Assembly: GCA_937969495.1 (NCBI GenBank)
Contig: CALBVY010000013.1
Coordinates: 33,588 to 97,587 of the forward strand
Direction: 5' to 3'
Source of the DNA: an uncultured Verrucomicrobiales bacterium
GTDB taxonomy: Bacteria > Verrucomicrobiota > Verrucomicrobiia > Verrucomicrobiales > Akkermansiaceae
DNA length: 64,000 nt
Under the pieces are notes generated by a model. The model saw nothing but the letters and a program-made list of their open reading frames with translations. It did no database searches and was not told the origin of the DNA. Shown in pieces: positions 49,117 through 59,365 of this stretch (position 1 is the first letter of the stretch; each line of letters opens with the position of its first letter). The position numbers were made by a program, and so were the translations under genes.

Positions 49117-50013
49117 TTAGGTAAATTTTTTCAATTTCTTTCTGGCACGTTTTTCTACCTGAAGTGCTCCTTTTTCATTGCCTGTAACTCGTAAAAATTC
49201 GGCATAGTTACTAGACACTGTGGCATAGTCCATTGATGCCTCCTTGAGATTAGCTTCATAGACAGTAAGAGCTTTCCCAAAATGCTCTTTTGCTCTGTCT
49301 AACTCTTCTGTCTGACAAAGTGCCAGCGCCAGATTTGCATGAGATTGTGCAGTTTCTAAATTGTTTTCTCCAAAGGTAGCAAGGCGTCCTTCTAAGGCCA
49401 TCATCTGCATCTCTCGTGCTTGCTCGTAATACCCGGAAGCTAAGTAGAGCGCACCTAGGTTATTACAGACTGCGGCTGTCTCTTCATCATTAGAACCAAG
49501 GTGTTCGTCGCAAATTTGTAGTGCCTTGAGATACAGACTTTCTGCAGCACTAAGATCACCTTTACTTTTATAAATATAGGCAAGATTGTTACAAAGATCA
49601 GCTACATCAAGAAGTGCTGGAGGATTCATACACTCAAAAAGCTCAATCCCACGTTCATAAAAGCGGATTGCTTCATCTTCGTTACCAGCACTATCATAGA
49701 CAACTCCGACACTGGCACTGATCCTCGCACATTGTTCATGATAATCACCTGCGACTCCAGAGAGCAGCTCAAGGGCTTCTAAATAAGCTAAACGAGCTTC
49801 TTCTAAATTCCCATGCTGCCGGAGAACATCACCATTAACCTCTAGGGCAACAGCCAACGACTCCATGCTCTGAACATCAGCAGAAAGTGCCGATCTTGCT
49901 CTGTCCACACCAGCTCTTGCGGCATGTAAGGCTTCGTTCCAACTTCCTTCTTCACAGAGCTTTTTGACTCTTGATTGAAGCATGTTTAATAAATTAGAGG
50001 TTCCAGATTGCAT
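49117..50013 (-). CDS. Tetratricopeptide repeat protein (kinesin-light-chain-like)
   Basis: Repeats such as ADLCNNLAYIYKSKGDLSAAESLYLKALQI and AAVCNNLGALYLASGYYEQAREMQMMAL. Confidence 0.88.
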   Translation of the reverse strand: MQSGTSNLLNMLQSRVKKLCEEGSWNEALHAARAGVDRARSALSADVQSMESLAVALEVNGDVLRQHGNLEEARLAYLEALELLSGVAGDYHEQCARISASVGVVYDSAGNEDEAIRFYERGIELFECMNPPALLDVADLCNNLAYIYKSKGDLSAAESLYLKALQICDEHLGSNDEETAAVCNNLGALYLASGYYEQAREMQMMALEGRLATFGENNLETAQSHANLALALCQTEELDRAKEHFGKALTVYEANLKEASMDYATVSSNYAEFLRVTGNEKGALQVEKRARKKLKKFT

Positions 50014-50099
50014 ATTATATAGTTATATCGATCCCCAAGTATTACCACAGCATCCGAACGGAACAAACATTATATCCAGTTTCTTCCTAAAAAACTAAA

Positions 50100-50657
50100 T
50101 TATCTATCTATCGCAAGCAGGCACGCAGCTCGTGCGCGAGGCAGACTCCCAAATGCCTGCTCAAGGGCAAGAGCCGCACTGGTTCGGTTATGCGCCACTC
50201 CAAGTAATCTGGCTAACTCTCTCTCGTAGTGTAGAAACGCCCGCTTATCTGCACCTTGATCTTCCAGATACCCAAGACCACGCCGGAGAAGATCAAAAAG
50301 CTCTGGCACCGGATACCCGAGCTCTACCACATGAGCCAAAAGCTCACCAAAATAGGCCGCTACAACCGTATCCACGTATCGTTTTCTAAGTCGCTCTCGG
50401 TAATTTAGGACACGTAACTCACGGAGAGTGTGCAGCTCACTTTTACGGTTCTCTACCCAGCCTATATCAGCTTCAAAGAAAAGGTCCAGTTTCCCAGCAA
50501 AGGCACTTTTCGGCCGACGCGCTCCTTTTGCCACGGTTTTTATTAAGCCATGCGTATCTGTACACCAGTGTACAATCAAGCTAGTCTCTGTCAGCTTGGT
50601 AAGACGGATAATAATGCCAGTGGATTTTTCCATGGTAATACAGGTGCAGAGAACCAT
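50100..50657 (-). CDS. recO: DNA repair protein RecO
   Basis: GIIIRLTKLTETSLIVHWCTDTHGLIKTVAKGARRPKSAFAGKLDLFFEADI. Confidence 0.92.
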   Translation of the reverse strand: MVLCTCITMEKSTGIIIRLTKLTETSLIVHWCTDTHGLIKTVAKGARRPKSAFAGKLDLFFEADIGWVENRKSELHTLRELRVLNYRERLRKRYVDTVVAAYFGELLAHVVELGYPVPELFDLLRRGLGYLEDQGADKRAFLHYERELARLLGVAHNRTSAALALEQAFGSLPRARAACLLAIDR

Positions 50658-50743
50658 GGAAAGACTTTGCCGTCATCTGATAAATGCATTTCTTCAAGAT
50701 TCAGCGTTCCAATCCGCTAAAATCTCGCTATCACTCACCCCGT

Positions 50744-51863
50744 ATGAGTGCACAAAATACCGCTGACCTCCTGGCGCTGGACACTGGAGCGCTAAAGAGC
50801 CGCCTGTCCGAACTCAGGAGGTATCTTTGACGTTAAAACCCTGCAGCAAGAACTCGGCGACTATGAAAAAACCATGGCAGACCCTACTTTCTGGAATGAT
50901 TCAGAAAAGGCACAAACCACCGTGGAGCAAGCCAATCTCGTTAAGGGCCGACTCAATCCATTTCTCGATCTATGTAAACGATCAGAAAATCTCAATGAAG
51001 TCATTGAGCTCGCCAAAGAGACTAACGACATCGAATTTGCCAAGGAAGCTAATCATGACTACATGAGGATTCTTAAAGAGTTAGATAAATTTGAATTATT
51101 AACACTCCTCGATCAACCTACAGATCCATCTAACGCCTACCTTACCATTCAAGCAGGAGCAGGTGGCACCGAAGCCTGTGACTGGGCAGAAATGTTACTC
51201 CGTATGTATAGCCGCTGGGCGGAGTCCAAGGGATTCTCTGTTACCAGTCTCGACTATCAAGATGGCGATGGTGCTGGCTGCCGTACGGCTTCATTAAAAA
51301 TTGATGGCCCACACGCATACGGCTACCTGAAGAATGAACGTGGAGTACACCGGCTAGTTCGTATTTCCCCTTTTGATGCCGCAGGAAAGCGCCATACATC
51401 CTTCTCCGCCATTGACGTCACACCAGAGATATCCAAGGACATCGTCATCGATATCCCCGAAACTGATGTGGAGGTTTCCACCGCCCGTTCTGGTGGTGCC
51501 GGAGGGCAGAATGTCAACAAGGTGGAAACAGCTGTTATCCTCAAACACACGCCTACAGGTATCGTCATTCGCTCCACTCAAGAACGCTCACAACTACGCA
51601 ACCGTGAAAATGCCTGGTCACTCCTGCGGGCAAAACTTTACCAGATCGAAGAAGATAAAATGAAAGCAGAAGCCGACCGTGAATACTCTGCTAAAGGCGA
51701 AATTGGCTGGGGTAGTCAGATCCGCTCCTATGTCTTCCAGCCCTACCAAATGGTCAAAGACTTGCGTACTGGAGAGGAAACAGGCAATATCTCCGCCGTC
51801 ATGGATGGAGGGCTAGACCCATTCATCGAGGCTATGCTCAAGGGCAAGACAAGAGACTCTTAA
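50744..51863 (+). CDS. prfB: Peptide chain release factor 2 with programmed +1 frameshift
   Basis: ATG 50744 [28 protein letters not shown] then AGGAGGTATCTTTGAC; +1 frame continues [24 protein letters not shown]...[12 protein letters not shown]. Confidence 0.95.
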
Positions 51864-51883
51864 TATCCTAACATCATTCCTTC

Positions 51884-52486
51884 ATGAGTTCCCGCACAGG
51901 CATTATCTTATTAGTCTCTGGTCCATCTGGCTCAGGTAAGACCACACTCTGCCGTAGACTGGCCGATGAGCAAGAGGCTATTTACTCAACATCCTGCACC
52001 ACACGCCCAGCCAGAGAAGGTGAAAAACATGGCCACGATTATCATTTTCTCAGCCGTGATGAATTTGAACAGCGCATCGCCTCTGGAGAATTTATTGAGT
52101 ATGCTGAAGTCCATGGTAACCTCTATGGAACTTTAAAATCTGAAGTCATGGATCACATCGCTACAGGCACAGATGTTGTCATGGACATTGATGTCCAAGG
52201 AGCAAAACTAGTAAGATCCTGCACGGAAACCAACATCTGTAATGCACTAGTAGAAATATTTGTGATGCCACCCAGTAAAGAAGAGCTCCGCGCTCGCCTA
52301 ACTGGACGAGGCACAGACTCCAACAGCGTCATTGAACTCCGCATGAAAAATGCCATTGACGAAATGAAGCACTGGAAGGAGTACAGCTACTGCCTAATCT
52401 CCTCCACACGTGAGGAAGATTATAATTCCTTTAAAGCGCTCCTCATCGCAGAAAGATTAAAAACATCACGCCTAACAAATAACTAA
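51884..52486 (+). CDS. gmk: Guanylate kinase
   Basis: VSGPSGSGKTTLCRRL; STSCTTRPAREGEKHGHDYHFLS. Confidence 0.97.
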   Translation: MSSRTGIILLVSGPSGSGKTTLCRRLADEQEAIYSTSCTTRPAREGEKHGHDYHFLSRDEFEQRIASGEFIEYAEVHGNLYGTLKSEVMDHIATGTDVVMDIDVQGAKLVRSCTETNICNALVEIFVMPPSKEELRARLTGRGTDSNSVIELRMKNAIDEMKHWKEYSYCLISSTREEDYNSFKALLIAERLKTSRLTNN

Positions 52487-52493
52487 AAATAAT

Positions 52494-53033
52494 ATGACTA
52501 TCGTCCTCGGCATAACCGGCTCTATTGCCGCCTACAAAGCAGCTGGTATTGCTTCACAACTGGTGAAAAATGGTCACTCAGTACATTGCGTAATGACACA
52601 AGCCGCCACCGAGTTTATTACCCCCCTCACCCTTCAGGTAATTTCGCAAAACCCGGTAATTGTTTCACTGGAAGATGAAAAACAAGCTTGGAAGCCAGGA
52701 CACATCGATCTAGCAGATCGCGCAGACCTTGTATTAATTGCGCCATGCACTGCTGGAAGTATTGGTAACTTCGCCAATGGACTAGCGCCTGATCCCCTCT
52801 CTAGTATTTACCTGGCAACCAAAGCACAGGTTCTCATCGCACCCGCTATGAATGGCAAAATGTGGCTTCATCCAGCCACCCAACGCAATGTCACCCAGCT
52901 CACTGAGGATGGATGTCATTTCATAGGCCCAGAAGACGAGGGCATGTTAGCCTGTGGCTATTCAGGACCAGGAAGACTTATGGAAGAAAATGTTATCATT
53001 GAAAAAGTAGAACAGCTCCTCTCATCTAACTAA
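52494..53033 (+). CDS. coaC: Phosphopantothenoylcysteine decarboxylase-type flavoprotein (CoaC domain)
   Basis: LGITGSIAAYKAAGIASQLVKNGHSVHCVMT; APAMNGKMWLHPATQRN. Confidence 0.85.
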   Translation: MTIVLGITGSIAAYKAAGIASQLVKNGHSVHCVMTQAATEFITPLTLQVISQNPVIVSLEDEKQAWKPGHIDLADRADLVLIAPCTAGSIGNFANGLAPDPLSSIYLATKAQVLIAPAMNGKMWLHPATQRNVTQLTEDGCHFIGPEDEGMLACGYSGPGRLMEENVIIEKVEQLLSSN

Positions 53034-53071
53034 ACTCGCAAATTAGCCAGTCACCTCATAACCACTCCCTA

Positions 53072-53728
53072 ATGACTATTCTGATCACAGCTGGCCCTAC
53101 TCGAGAAGCCATCGATCCCGTCCGTTATCTTACCAATCGCTCTTCTGGGAAAATGGGCTACGCCATGGCAGAAGCTGCCGCAGGGATGGGGCACCGAGTC
53201 ATCCTTATCTCAGGCCCTACTCAATTAGATGTTCCAGATGGGGTAGACTTCGTCCCCACAGAAAGTGCGGCAGATATGTATAGAGCAGTGGAATCTTGGA
53301 TTAGCAAGGCCGATGTTGCCATTTTTGCCGCAGCGGTAGCAGACTATCGTCCAGCTCACGTGCCAGAGCATAAAATCAAAAAAACGGGAGATACCATGAT
53401 CTTGGAGCTTATCCGTAATCCAGATATTCTCGGCTCTACACGTAGTATCTTTAAGTTTAATGGCGTGTTAGTAGGTTTTGCCGCCGAGACGCAAAATGTA
53501 GAAGACAATGCCCGAGACAAACTGGAACGTAAAGGCTGTGATTTTGTAGTCGCCAATGATGTCTCACGTAATGACATCGGCTTTGATACCAATGATAATG
53601 AAGTCATGCTTGTTTATGCAGATAAAACCGAACCTCTTGGCAAACATTCCAAACACCACATCGGACACCTGATCCTGGATAAAACAATAGCACTAGCGTC
53701 CTCTAATATCGCTGTGACAGGTCAATAA
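53072..53728 (+). CDS. coaB: Phosphopantothenate-cysteine ligase (CoaB domain)
   Basis: ITAGPTREAIDPVRYLTNRSSGKMGYAMAEAA; VGFAAETQN; VANDVSRNDIGFDTNDNEV. Confidence 0.88.
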   Translation: MTILITAGPTREAIDPVRYLTNRSSGKMGYAMAEAAAGMGHRVILISGPTQLDVPDGVDFVPTESAADMYRAVESWISKADVAIFAAAVADYRPAHVPEHKIKKTGDTMILELIRNPDILGSTRSIFKFNGVLVGFAAETQNVEDNARDKLERKGCDFVVANDVSRNDIGFDTNDNEVMLVYADKTEPLGKHSKHHIGHLILDKTIALASSNIAVTGQ

Positions 53729-55373
53729 GAGCCTTCATTCGCTGACATTCTCTCTTTAGATACTCTGGCATATCTTTTAAGCTCCATGGCAGCCTATATC
53801 GCCAGTTATCTCCACCTACCGTTCCTGGTATATTAATACGCTTAGCGCTATCAACAAGGTCATTGATCATGACAGCAGCGTAGTTAGCGCGGCAGTTCAA
53901 GAGCCCATCTAACAAAGACCACTTCACTACGGGGCCATACTTCACGTAGGCATGCCCACTATCACAGATGGGCATACTTGCAAAATCACTTAACAGAGCC
54001 AAGCTTTCGATAGCCTGCTGATGCTCAGGCCCCCAAAGGTGCTGTAACAATGTATTCCATAAGGCAGGGAGAGGCTCGTGGTCATGCGTGGCATAGGTGG
54101 CAAAAGCACACTCTGGATACTCCTCACCAGGTAAAGCTCGCCCATCCTCCAGTGACTCCCATTGGCATATCTTAAAGCCCGCAATACCGAGCTGCGCTAG
54201 ATGAGGTCTAACATAATCGGGCACACAACCAAGATCTTCCCCCACCACCTCCACAGCACCTGCGGCCTCTAAGATCACTTTGATATATTGATCTCCAGCA
54301 TCTAAATTCGCTTTTTTATGAGCCTCGGTATCATCGTCATGTGGATGAAACTTCGGCAACGTTCCACCAGTAAGTCGCTTGGCTTCTTCCTCAGTGAGCC
54401 CTAAAAATTCAGCATTCCTTTCAGGTCGCCATGGAAAGCTAAAGATTCTGTAAAATCCTAAAATATGATCAATCCGAAAAATATGGAATACATCCGTCAG
54501 CTTCTCAATTCTTCGCCGCCACCACACAAAATCATGCTTTTTCAGTTCGTCCCAACGATAAAGAGGCACACCCCAATTCTGCCCCCATTGACACGCAAAG
54601 GCATCATCCTTAAACACCTTCTCAGGTGGAGACCCCCCAGAAAGCGTGAGATCAAACCACTGCGGTTCAAAAAACACATCCGCACTGAAATAGGAAACCC
54701 CAATAGGAATATCCCCCATTAGCTTAACATCTTTGCTCTCCGCATATTGCCTCAGATCTCGCCACTGGGTAAAGACATGCCACTGCACCCATGCATAGAA
54801 TCTAAGCCTCTCCTTCGCCTCCGAGTTCTTGGCTATAAAAACCTCAGCCTTAGCTTGTGTGCCATATTCTTCAGGCCATTTACTCCACTCCTCAGTGCCA
54901 GCACACTCCATCAGCCAGCGGTACTTGGTATAAGAGATTAACCAACTTTCTTCCTCCTGACAAAAATTTTCAAATGCTGTATCATCATTGCTTTTTTGAC
55001 AAAAATACCGATACCCCATTTCTAATAAATCCCATTTCAAAGCTCCAACCGAAGCGTAATCCACCAGCTCAGCGTATTCACACTGTTGAGCTTTTGATCG
55101 AATAACTGTTTTACTCATCCCAGGAATCAAATCTAGAGAGATGAGTACAGGATCAAGTGCTACGGAACTAATCGCATTATAAGGGCTGTTATCAGAACCT
55201 GTTTCATTGATTGGCAGCAACTGAAGAAACCCGATGTGATGCTCCGCTGCCCAATCGATAGCCTCCCTCATCGCCAAAGTATCTCCGATACCAAGATCGC
55301 AATCTCTGCGCAGTGAAAACACGGGAATTAAAATCCCCATTCTTCTGAGGCGCTCCATGGGATTGCTTGGCAT
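53703..55373 (-). CDS. malQ: 4-alpha-glucanotransferase
   Basis: PINETGSDNSPYNAISSVALDP; FRIDHILGFYRIFSFP; VVGEDLGCVPDYVR. Confidence 0.95.
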   Translation of the reverse strand: MPSNPMERLRRMGILIPVFSLRRDCDLGIGDTLAMREAIDWAAEHHIGFLQLLPINETGSDNSPYNAISSVALDPVLISLDLIPGMSKTVIRSKAQQCEYAELVDYASVGALKWDLLEMGYRYFCQKSNDDTAFENFCQEEESWLISYTKYRWLMECAGTEEWSKWPEEYGTQAKAEVFIAKNSEAKERLRFYAWVQWHVFTQWRDLRQYAESKDVKLMGDIPIGVSYFSADVFFEPQWFDLTLSGGSPPEKVFKDDAFACQWGQNWGVPLYRWDELKKHDFVWWRRRIEKLTDVFHIFRIDHILGFYRIFSFPWRPERNAEFLGLTEEEAKRLTGGTLPKFHPHDDDTEAHKKANLDAGDQYIKVILEAAGAVEVVGEDLGCVPDYVRPHLAQLGIAGFKICQWESLEDGRALPGEEYPECAFATYATHDHEPLPALWNTLLQHLWGPEHQQAIESLALLSDFASMPICDSGHAYVKYGPVVKWSLLDGLLNCRANYAAVMINDLVDSAKRINIPGTVGGDNWRYRLPWSLKDMPEYLKRECQRMKALIDLSQRY

Positions 55374-55429
55374 ACCTTAATCAATCACTTACTAACAATA
55401 GAATTGTGTGTTCAGTCCTCACAGGCACA

Positions 55430-55852
55430 CTACGTTCCACTGCTTATCTCTCTCCAGGCATCCTTCAATGTGGCACGCACCTCTGGATTATCTAAAATTT
55501 GAAATAATCCCCAACCTGCGATACCAAATAATATAAGAGCCAAAAAACGTAAAATCCACTGGTAAGTAAAACTCTTGCCTTTAGGCGCTATGCGTTGGTT
55601 ATACCAATGGTTACCCTCCACAATATGCGTAGAATAGATCAGCTTATTTTGCTTCAAAATAGCAACTACTTCATCTGCTAGCTTATTATTCTTAATCACA
55701 AGCTTATACTGATAATCTCTCGCCTTTTGACTATCAATATTTTTAATACGTACCCCTCTTGGCAAAGCCTGTTCAGGCAACCGCATCGTAAAAACATGTG
55801 TTTCATAGATGAAACGCTCTTTCAGCCAGCGGTCGAGTTTGGTGAGTTGCAT
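55430..55852 (-). CDS. Hypothetical single-TM protein at the pilus cluster edge
   Basis: 140 aa, hydrophobic WILRFLALILFGIAGWGLFQIL. Confidence 0.55.
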   Translation of the reverse strand: MQLTKLDRWLKERFIYETHVFTMRLPEQALPRGVRIKNIDSQKARDYQYKLVIKNNKLADEVVAILKQNKLIYSTHIVEGNHWYNQRIAPKGKSFTYQWILRFLALILFGIAGWGLFQILDNPEVRATLKDAWREISSGT

Positions 55853-55889
55853 CTAAAAGTTAGGTAAAATGAAGCTTCTTAGTGATGAC

Positions 55890-57023
55890 TTACATCGCGT
55901 CCTGCATCATCTGTGGCCCCATCATGAAAATAGGCATAAATGTTCCTAGAAATACTGCGGCAATTAACACAACAGCGATAACCATAACAACAAAACTGAT
56001 AAATTGACTAAAATCATCCATGAGCTGCTCCGCATCTTCCTCAAACATTTCAGCAAGCATACCTAACTGAACATCTAACGATGCTGATTTCTCTCCAATA
56101 GCCAGCATGTGAACCACCTGTGGATCAACTGAGGTATACTTAGCAAAAGCCGCTGAAACTGGAACTCCGGATTTTTCATACATCTCTGCTGCTTTCCGCA
56201 GTTCATCGTAAAAAGGAGTTTTCTTCACACTGGTCGCAGATACCCTGAGAGATTTGGCTAGGTTGATACCATTCGAGTATAGAAGCTTAATCGTAGAAAG
56301 TATCGTCATCTGCCGTAGACTCATCACCATCATTCTCACTACTCGCACTCTGGCCATGGCAAGATTGATGATCGCATTTTTAACTCTATCAGATTTCCAG
56401 ACCACCACTACAATCGTCAACATAATCAACACCGCAACCACCCAGCTCTCTTTCACAATATCACTTATCTGAAAAGATAAGGCAACGAAGCCCCTCGGCT
56501 CCATACCTGCCATCATCTTCTCCACTTTAGGCACGATCTTCACTTGCGAAGCAATAAATGCACAGATCAAGATAGGAATCACAATGCACGGCATCATGAT
56601 GAGTTTCCTTACTTTTTTTCTAAAGAAAATCTCACTTTTAAGCCTCTTCCCCAACTCGGAAAAAGCCGTATCTAACTGGCCAGCATCACTACCTGCTTGA
56701 ATGAGACCAATGGTCATATCATCAAATTTCTTCGATCGGCGAAATGCCTCATGGACTTGCACGCCCTTATTTACGTCATTATGAATCTGCATCAGAGCTT
56801 TGACCAACTCCTTATTAGGATGGCCATTAGCATAGTATTTCAACGCATCTGCCGTATTAATCTGTGCTTTGAGCATGGAAGCAAGAGAGCGAAACATCTG
56901 CACCAGTTCTTTTTTCTTAAAAAGACTAATTTTGGGCGCAAACAAAGTCGATTTAGGTTTTTCCTTAGGAGCATCCTTCGTCGATTTACGGATCGTTTTA
57001 TTAGCTGTCGTTACTTCATTCAT
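55890..57023 (-). CDS. Type II secretion/type IV pilus inner-membrane protein (GspF/PilC)
   Basis: FRSLASMLKAQINTADALKYYA..., IQAGSDAGQLDTAFSELGKRLK, C-terminal TM. Confidence 0.92.
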   Translation of the reverse strand: MNEVTTANKTIRKSTKDAPKEKPKSTLFAPKISLFKKKELVQMFRSLASMLKAQINTADALKYYANGHPNKELVKALMQIHNDVNKGVQVHEAFRRSKKFDDMTIGLIQAGSDAGQLDTAFSELGKRLKSEIFFRKKVRKLIMMPCIVIPILICAFIASQVKIVPKVEKMMAGMEPRGFVALSFQISDIVKESWVVAVLIMLTIVVVVWKSDRVKNAIINLAMARVRVVRMMVMSLRQMTILSTIKLLYSNGINLAKSLRVSATSVKKTPFYDELRKAAEMYEKSGVPVSAAFAKYTSVDPQVVHMLAIGEKSASLDVQLGMLAEMFEEDAEQLMDDFSQFISFVVMVIAVVLIAAVFLGTFMPIFMMGPQMMQDAM

Positions 57024-58707
57024 CTGTACTCATATCGATCATCTTACCGATCGCAGCGATGTCAGTTTTTCCCTCCATCAGTAATTTTAGACCATTATTT
57101 CTTAGATTAGGCAGCTTCCCTTCTTCCTGAATTTTTAGCTCAAGTTCATAGGGCGTGATTTCACCTTTCGATAGCATATCAGAAACTTTAGGGGTAATGG
57201 GAATAATTTCCAAAATAGCGGTTCGACCTGCATACCCTGATCCATTGCATTCTTGGCATCCTTCTGGCAGGTGAGAATAAACCGTCCGCGTCGCCCAAGA
57301 ATCGTCTAAACCATAAATAACACGATCTTTTTCATTGATGCCCTCATGTTCTATTTTGCAATAAGGGCAAAGCATTTTAATCAGACGCTGGGCACATGCG
57401 GCCTTGAGTGTCTGAGCAATTTTCCAACGTTCGATCCCTAACTGCTCAAAACGTTCGATAATCTGTGAGGCCCTTGGGGTGTGAATAGTCGTTAATACCT
57501 TGTGACCAGTAACCGCTGCCTCAATAGCCAGTTCTGCCGATTCAATATCACGAACCTCACCCATAAGAATAATATCTGGATCACTCCGCATGAAACTGGC
57601 GATCATAGGCTTAAACTCACCAGGGTGCTTAAGGTCACAGTGGGTAACTCCTGGGATCTCATCCTCCACGGGATTTTCCAATGTCAGAATATTAACATCA
57701 GGCGTGTTCATCTCACGAAGAATCGCGTTCAACGTCGTTGACTTCCCTGAGCCTGTAGGACCACTCATCACGATAATTCCAGCGGGAATTTTCATCACTT
57801 TATCCAATGCCAAAATAGTGGCATCATCAAAAGCGAGAGATCCCTTCCCTAAAGTGACATTCAAATGACCTTTGTCTAGAAGACGCATGGTAATATGATA
57901 ACCGCGATATGTACGGTGCCGTTCATAGCGAATATCAATCGGGCGGCGGAAATAAGAAATCGTAAAACGCCCAGAGATGCCGGGCACTGTATTACGAATC
58001 TCTGCAGGTAGCTTCATCAAGTTCAGCAAGTAAGCATCTAAACGATCTTTCAGTTTGATAGGAATTTCAGTTTTCTTACCAATATCACCATCTACTCGAA
58101 ATGCATAATAGAAGCTTTCCTTCTCTACCTTAAAATGAATATCAGACGCGCGTTGCTTCACCGCACTGGCCATCACCGTAGCAATCAATTGAGCCATTGG
58201 TTCCTCATATTCTTTGGTGACATCAAAATCATTGATTTTATCATCCGTATCTTCTACCTCAATAGCTTCTAGCTCGTCGTGGCTAGGGCCTACATTTCCT
58301 GAAACAGATTCAATCGCACGGCTAATCTCTGATGTTAGGGTAACAATCTTAACGAGTTCAAATTGGGGGAAGCGCAGAGAGATATACTCATCAGCCGCCG
58401 GACTCCAGGGGTTAGAAAGCGCTACAATGATTTTTTGATCATCTAAGCAAAGAGGCGAGAAGCCACCACGAGTCAACACGGAGGGATCACATTTTTCCAA
58501 CAAAGAGTTATCGCAGAAATCAGCTACCTTCGGGAAAAAGGCCATGTTATTGACCTTAGCAACGGCAGCCATAAAAACACTTTTGGTAATCTTTGCCTCT
58601 AATTGGCTCGGCTCTATTTCTGCAAGTGAGGGATCATGCTCCTCTAACGCTTGCTGAATACGGCTACTAATCAGTGCATTGTACTTCACTCCTTCAAAAT
58701 CAATCAT
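57016..58707 (-). CDS. GspE/PilB-type secretion ATPase
   Basis: GPTGSGKSTTLNAILREMN, LTLENPVEDEIPGVTH, RSDPDIILMGEVRDIESAELAIEAAVTGHKVLTTIHTPRA, CX2C/CX2C pair. Confidence 0.95.
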   Translation of the reverse strand: MIDFEGVKYNALISSRIQQALEEHDPSLAEIEPSQLEAKITKSVFMAAVAKVNNMAFFPKVADFCDNSLLEKCDPSVLTRGGFSPLCLDDQKIIVALSNPWSPAADEYISLRFPQFELVKIVTLTSEISRAIESVSGNVGPSHDELEAIEVEDTDDKINDFDVTKEYEEPMAQLIATVMASAVKQRASDIHFKVEKESFYYAFRVDGDIGKKTEIPIKLKDRLDAYLLNLMKLPAEIRNTVPGISGRFTISYFRRPIDIRYERHRTYRGYHITMRLLDKGHLNVTLGKGSLAFDDATILALDKVMKIPAGIIVMSGPTGSGKSTTLNAILREMNTPDVNILTLENPVEDEIPGVTHCDLKHPGEFKPMIASFMRSDPDIILMGEVRDIESAELAIEAAVTGHKVLTTIHTPRASQIIERFEQLGIERWKIAQTLKAACAQRLIKMLCPYCKIEHEGINEKDRVIYGLDDSWATRTVYSHLPEGCQECNGSGYAGRTAILEIIPITPKVSDMLSKGEITPYELELKIQEEGKLPNLRNNGLKLLMEGKTDIAAIGKMIDMSTDE

Positions 58708-58719
58708 GTCGCTCAGTTT

Positions 58720-59334
58720 TTATTTGAAGTGTTTTTCACACATTTTGACCCAGCCTATATAATCAAGGCGGACAGCACTCATAATAGGCTTCACTGGACT
58801 GGTTGCTCTAAGCTCTCCACTAATCGCTTCCGCCAGCGTATTGGCAAAAAATGGATTAACCGATGCGATGCCTATCACATCAAGATCTTCCGTATAGGAC
58901 ACTGGCACCTTCATCAATCTCGCCAGCTGCGTGATTTGTGGATACTTCTCATAAAATGATGTGGGGGGAATCAACCGCCCAGCAAAGGGTACTCTGGTGG
59001 GGATAAAACTAAGTGAACTTGCCACTTTCGCGGCTATCATCTCAACACTTGTATCCAACATATTACCATCCCCCGACCTTAGGCGCGCTAAGACATCAAT
59101 AGGGTCTGAGCCTTTTCCCTTCTCCCAATTCCCCCTTACGATGGCAGCCACCTGACTGCAATCTTCGGCTGATGCTAGATTATGCTGCTGAAGTATTGCT
59201 AGATTTCGAATCAAGGCGTGCTCTAGAAGAATCGGAACCTCTTGAGCGACAGGATTCTGTTCAATCTCAGGATGAACCTCTGATCCTAGCGGCTGCTCTG
59301 GTATTGATTGGGTAATTTTTTGGCTGCTATTCAC
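58720..59334 (-). CDS. Hypothetical protein, possible stand-alone GspE N-terminal-like domain
   Basis: Located directly upstream of the GspE-like ATPase in the same operon; YTEDLDVIGIASVNPFFANTLAEAI. Confidence 0.5.
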   Translation of the reverse strand: MNSSQKITQSIPEQPLGSEVHPEIEQNPVAQEVPILLEHALIRNLAILQQHNLASAEDCSQVAAIVRGNWEKGKGSDPIDVLARLRSGDGNMLDTSVEMIAAKVASSLSFIPTRVPFAGRLIPPTSFYEKYPQITQLARLMKVPVSYTEDLDVIGIASVNPFFANTLAEAISGELRATSPVKPIMSAVRLDYIGWVKMCEKHFK

Positions 59335-59365
59335 TTAAATAGGGAAAAGAATAATCAATGAGAAA

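Noticed and set aside
50828-50830. In-frame TGA in prfB as a third selenocysteine codon
   Set aside because: It is the classic RF2 programmed +1 frameshift site (AGGAGG TAT CTT TGA C).
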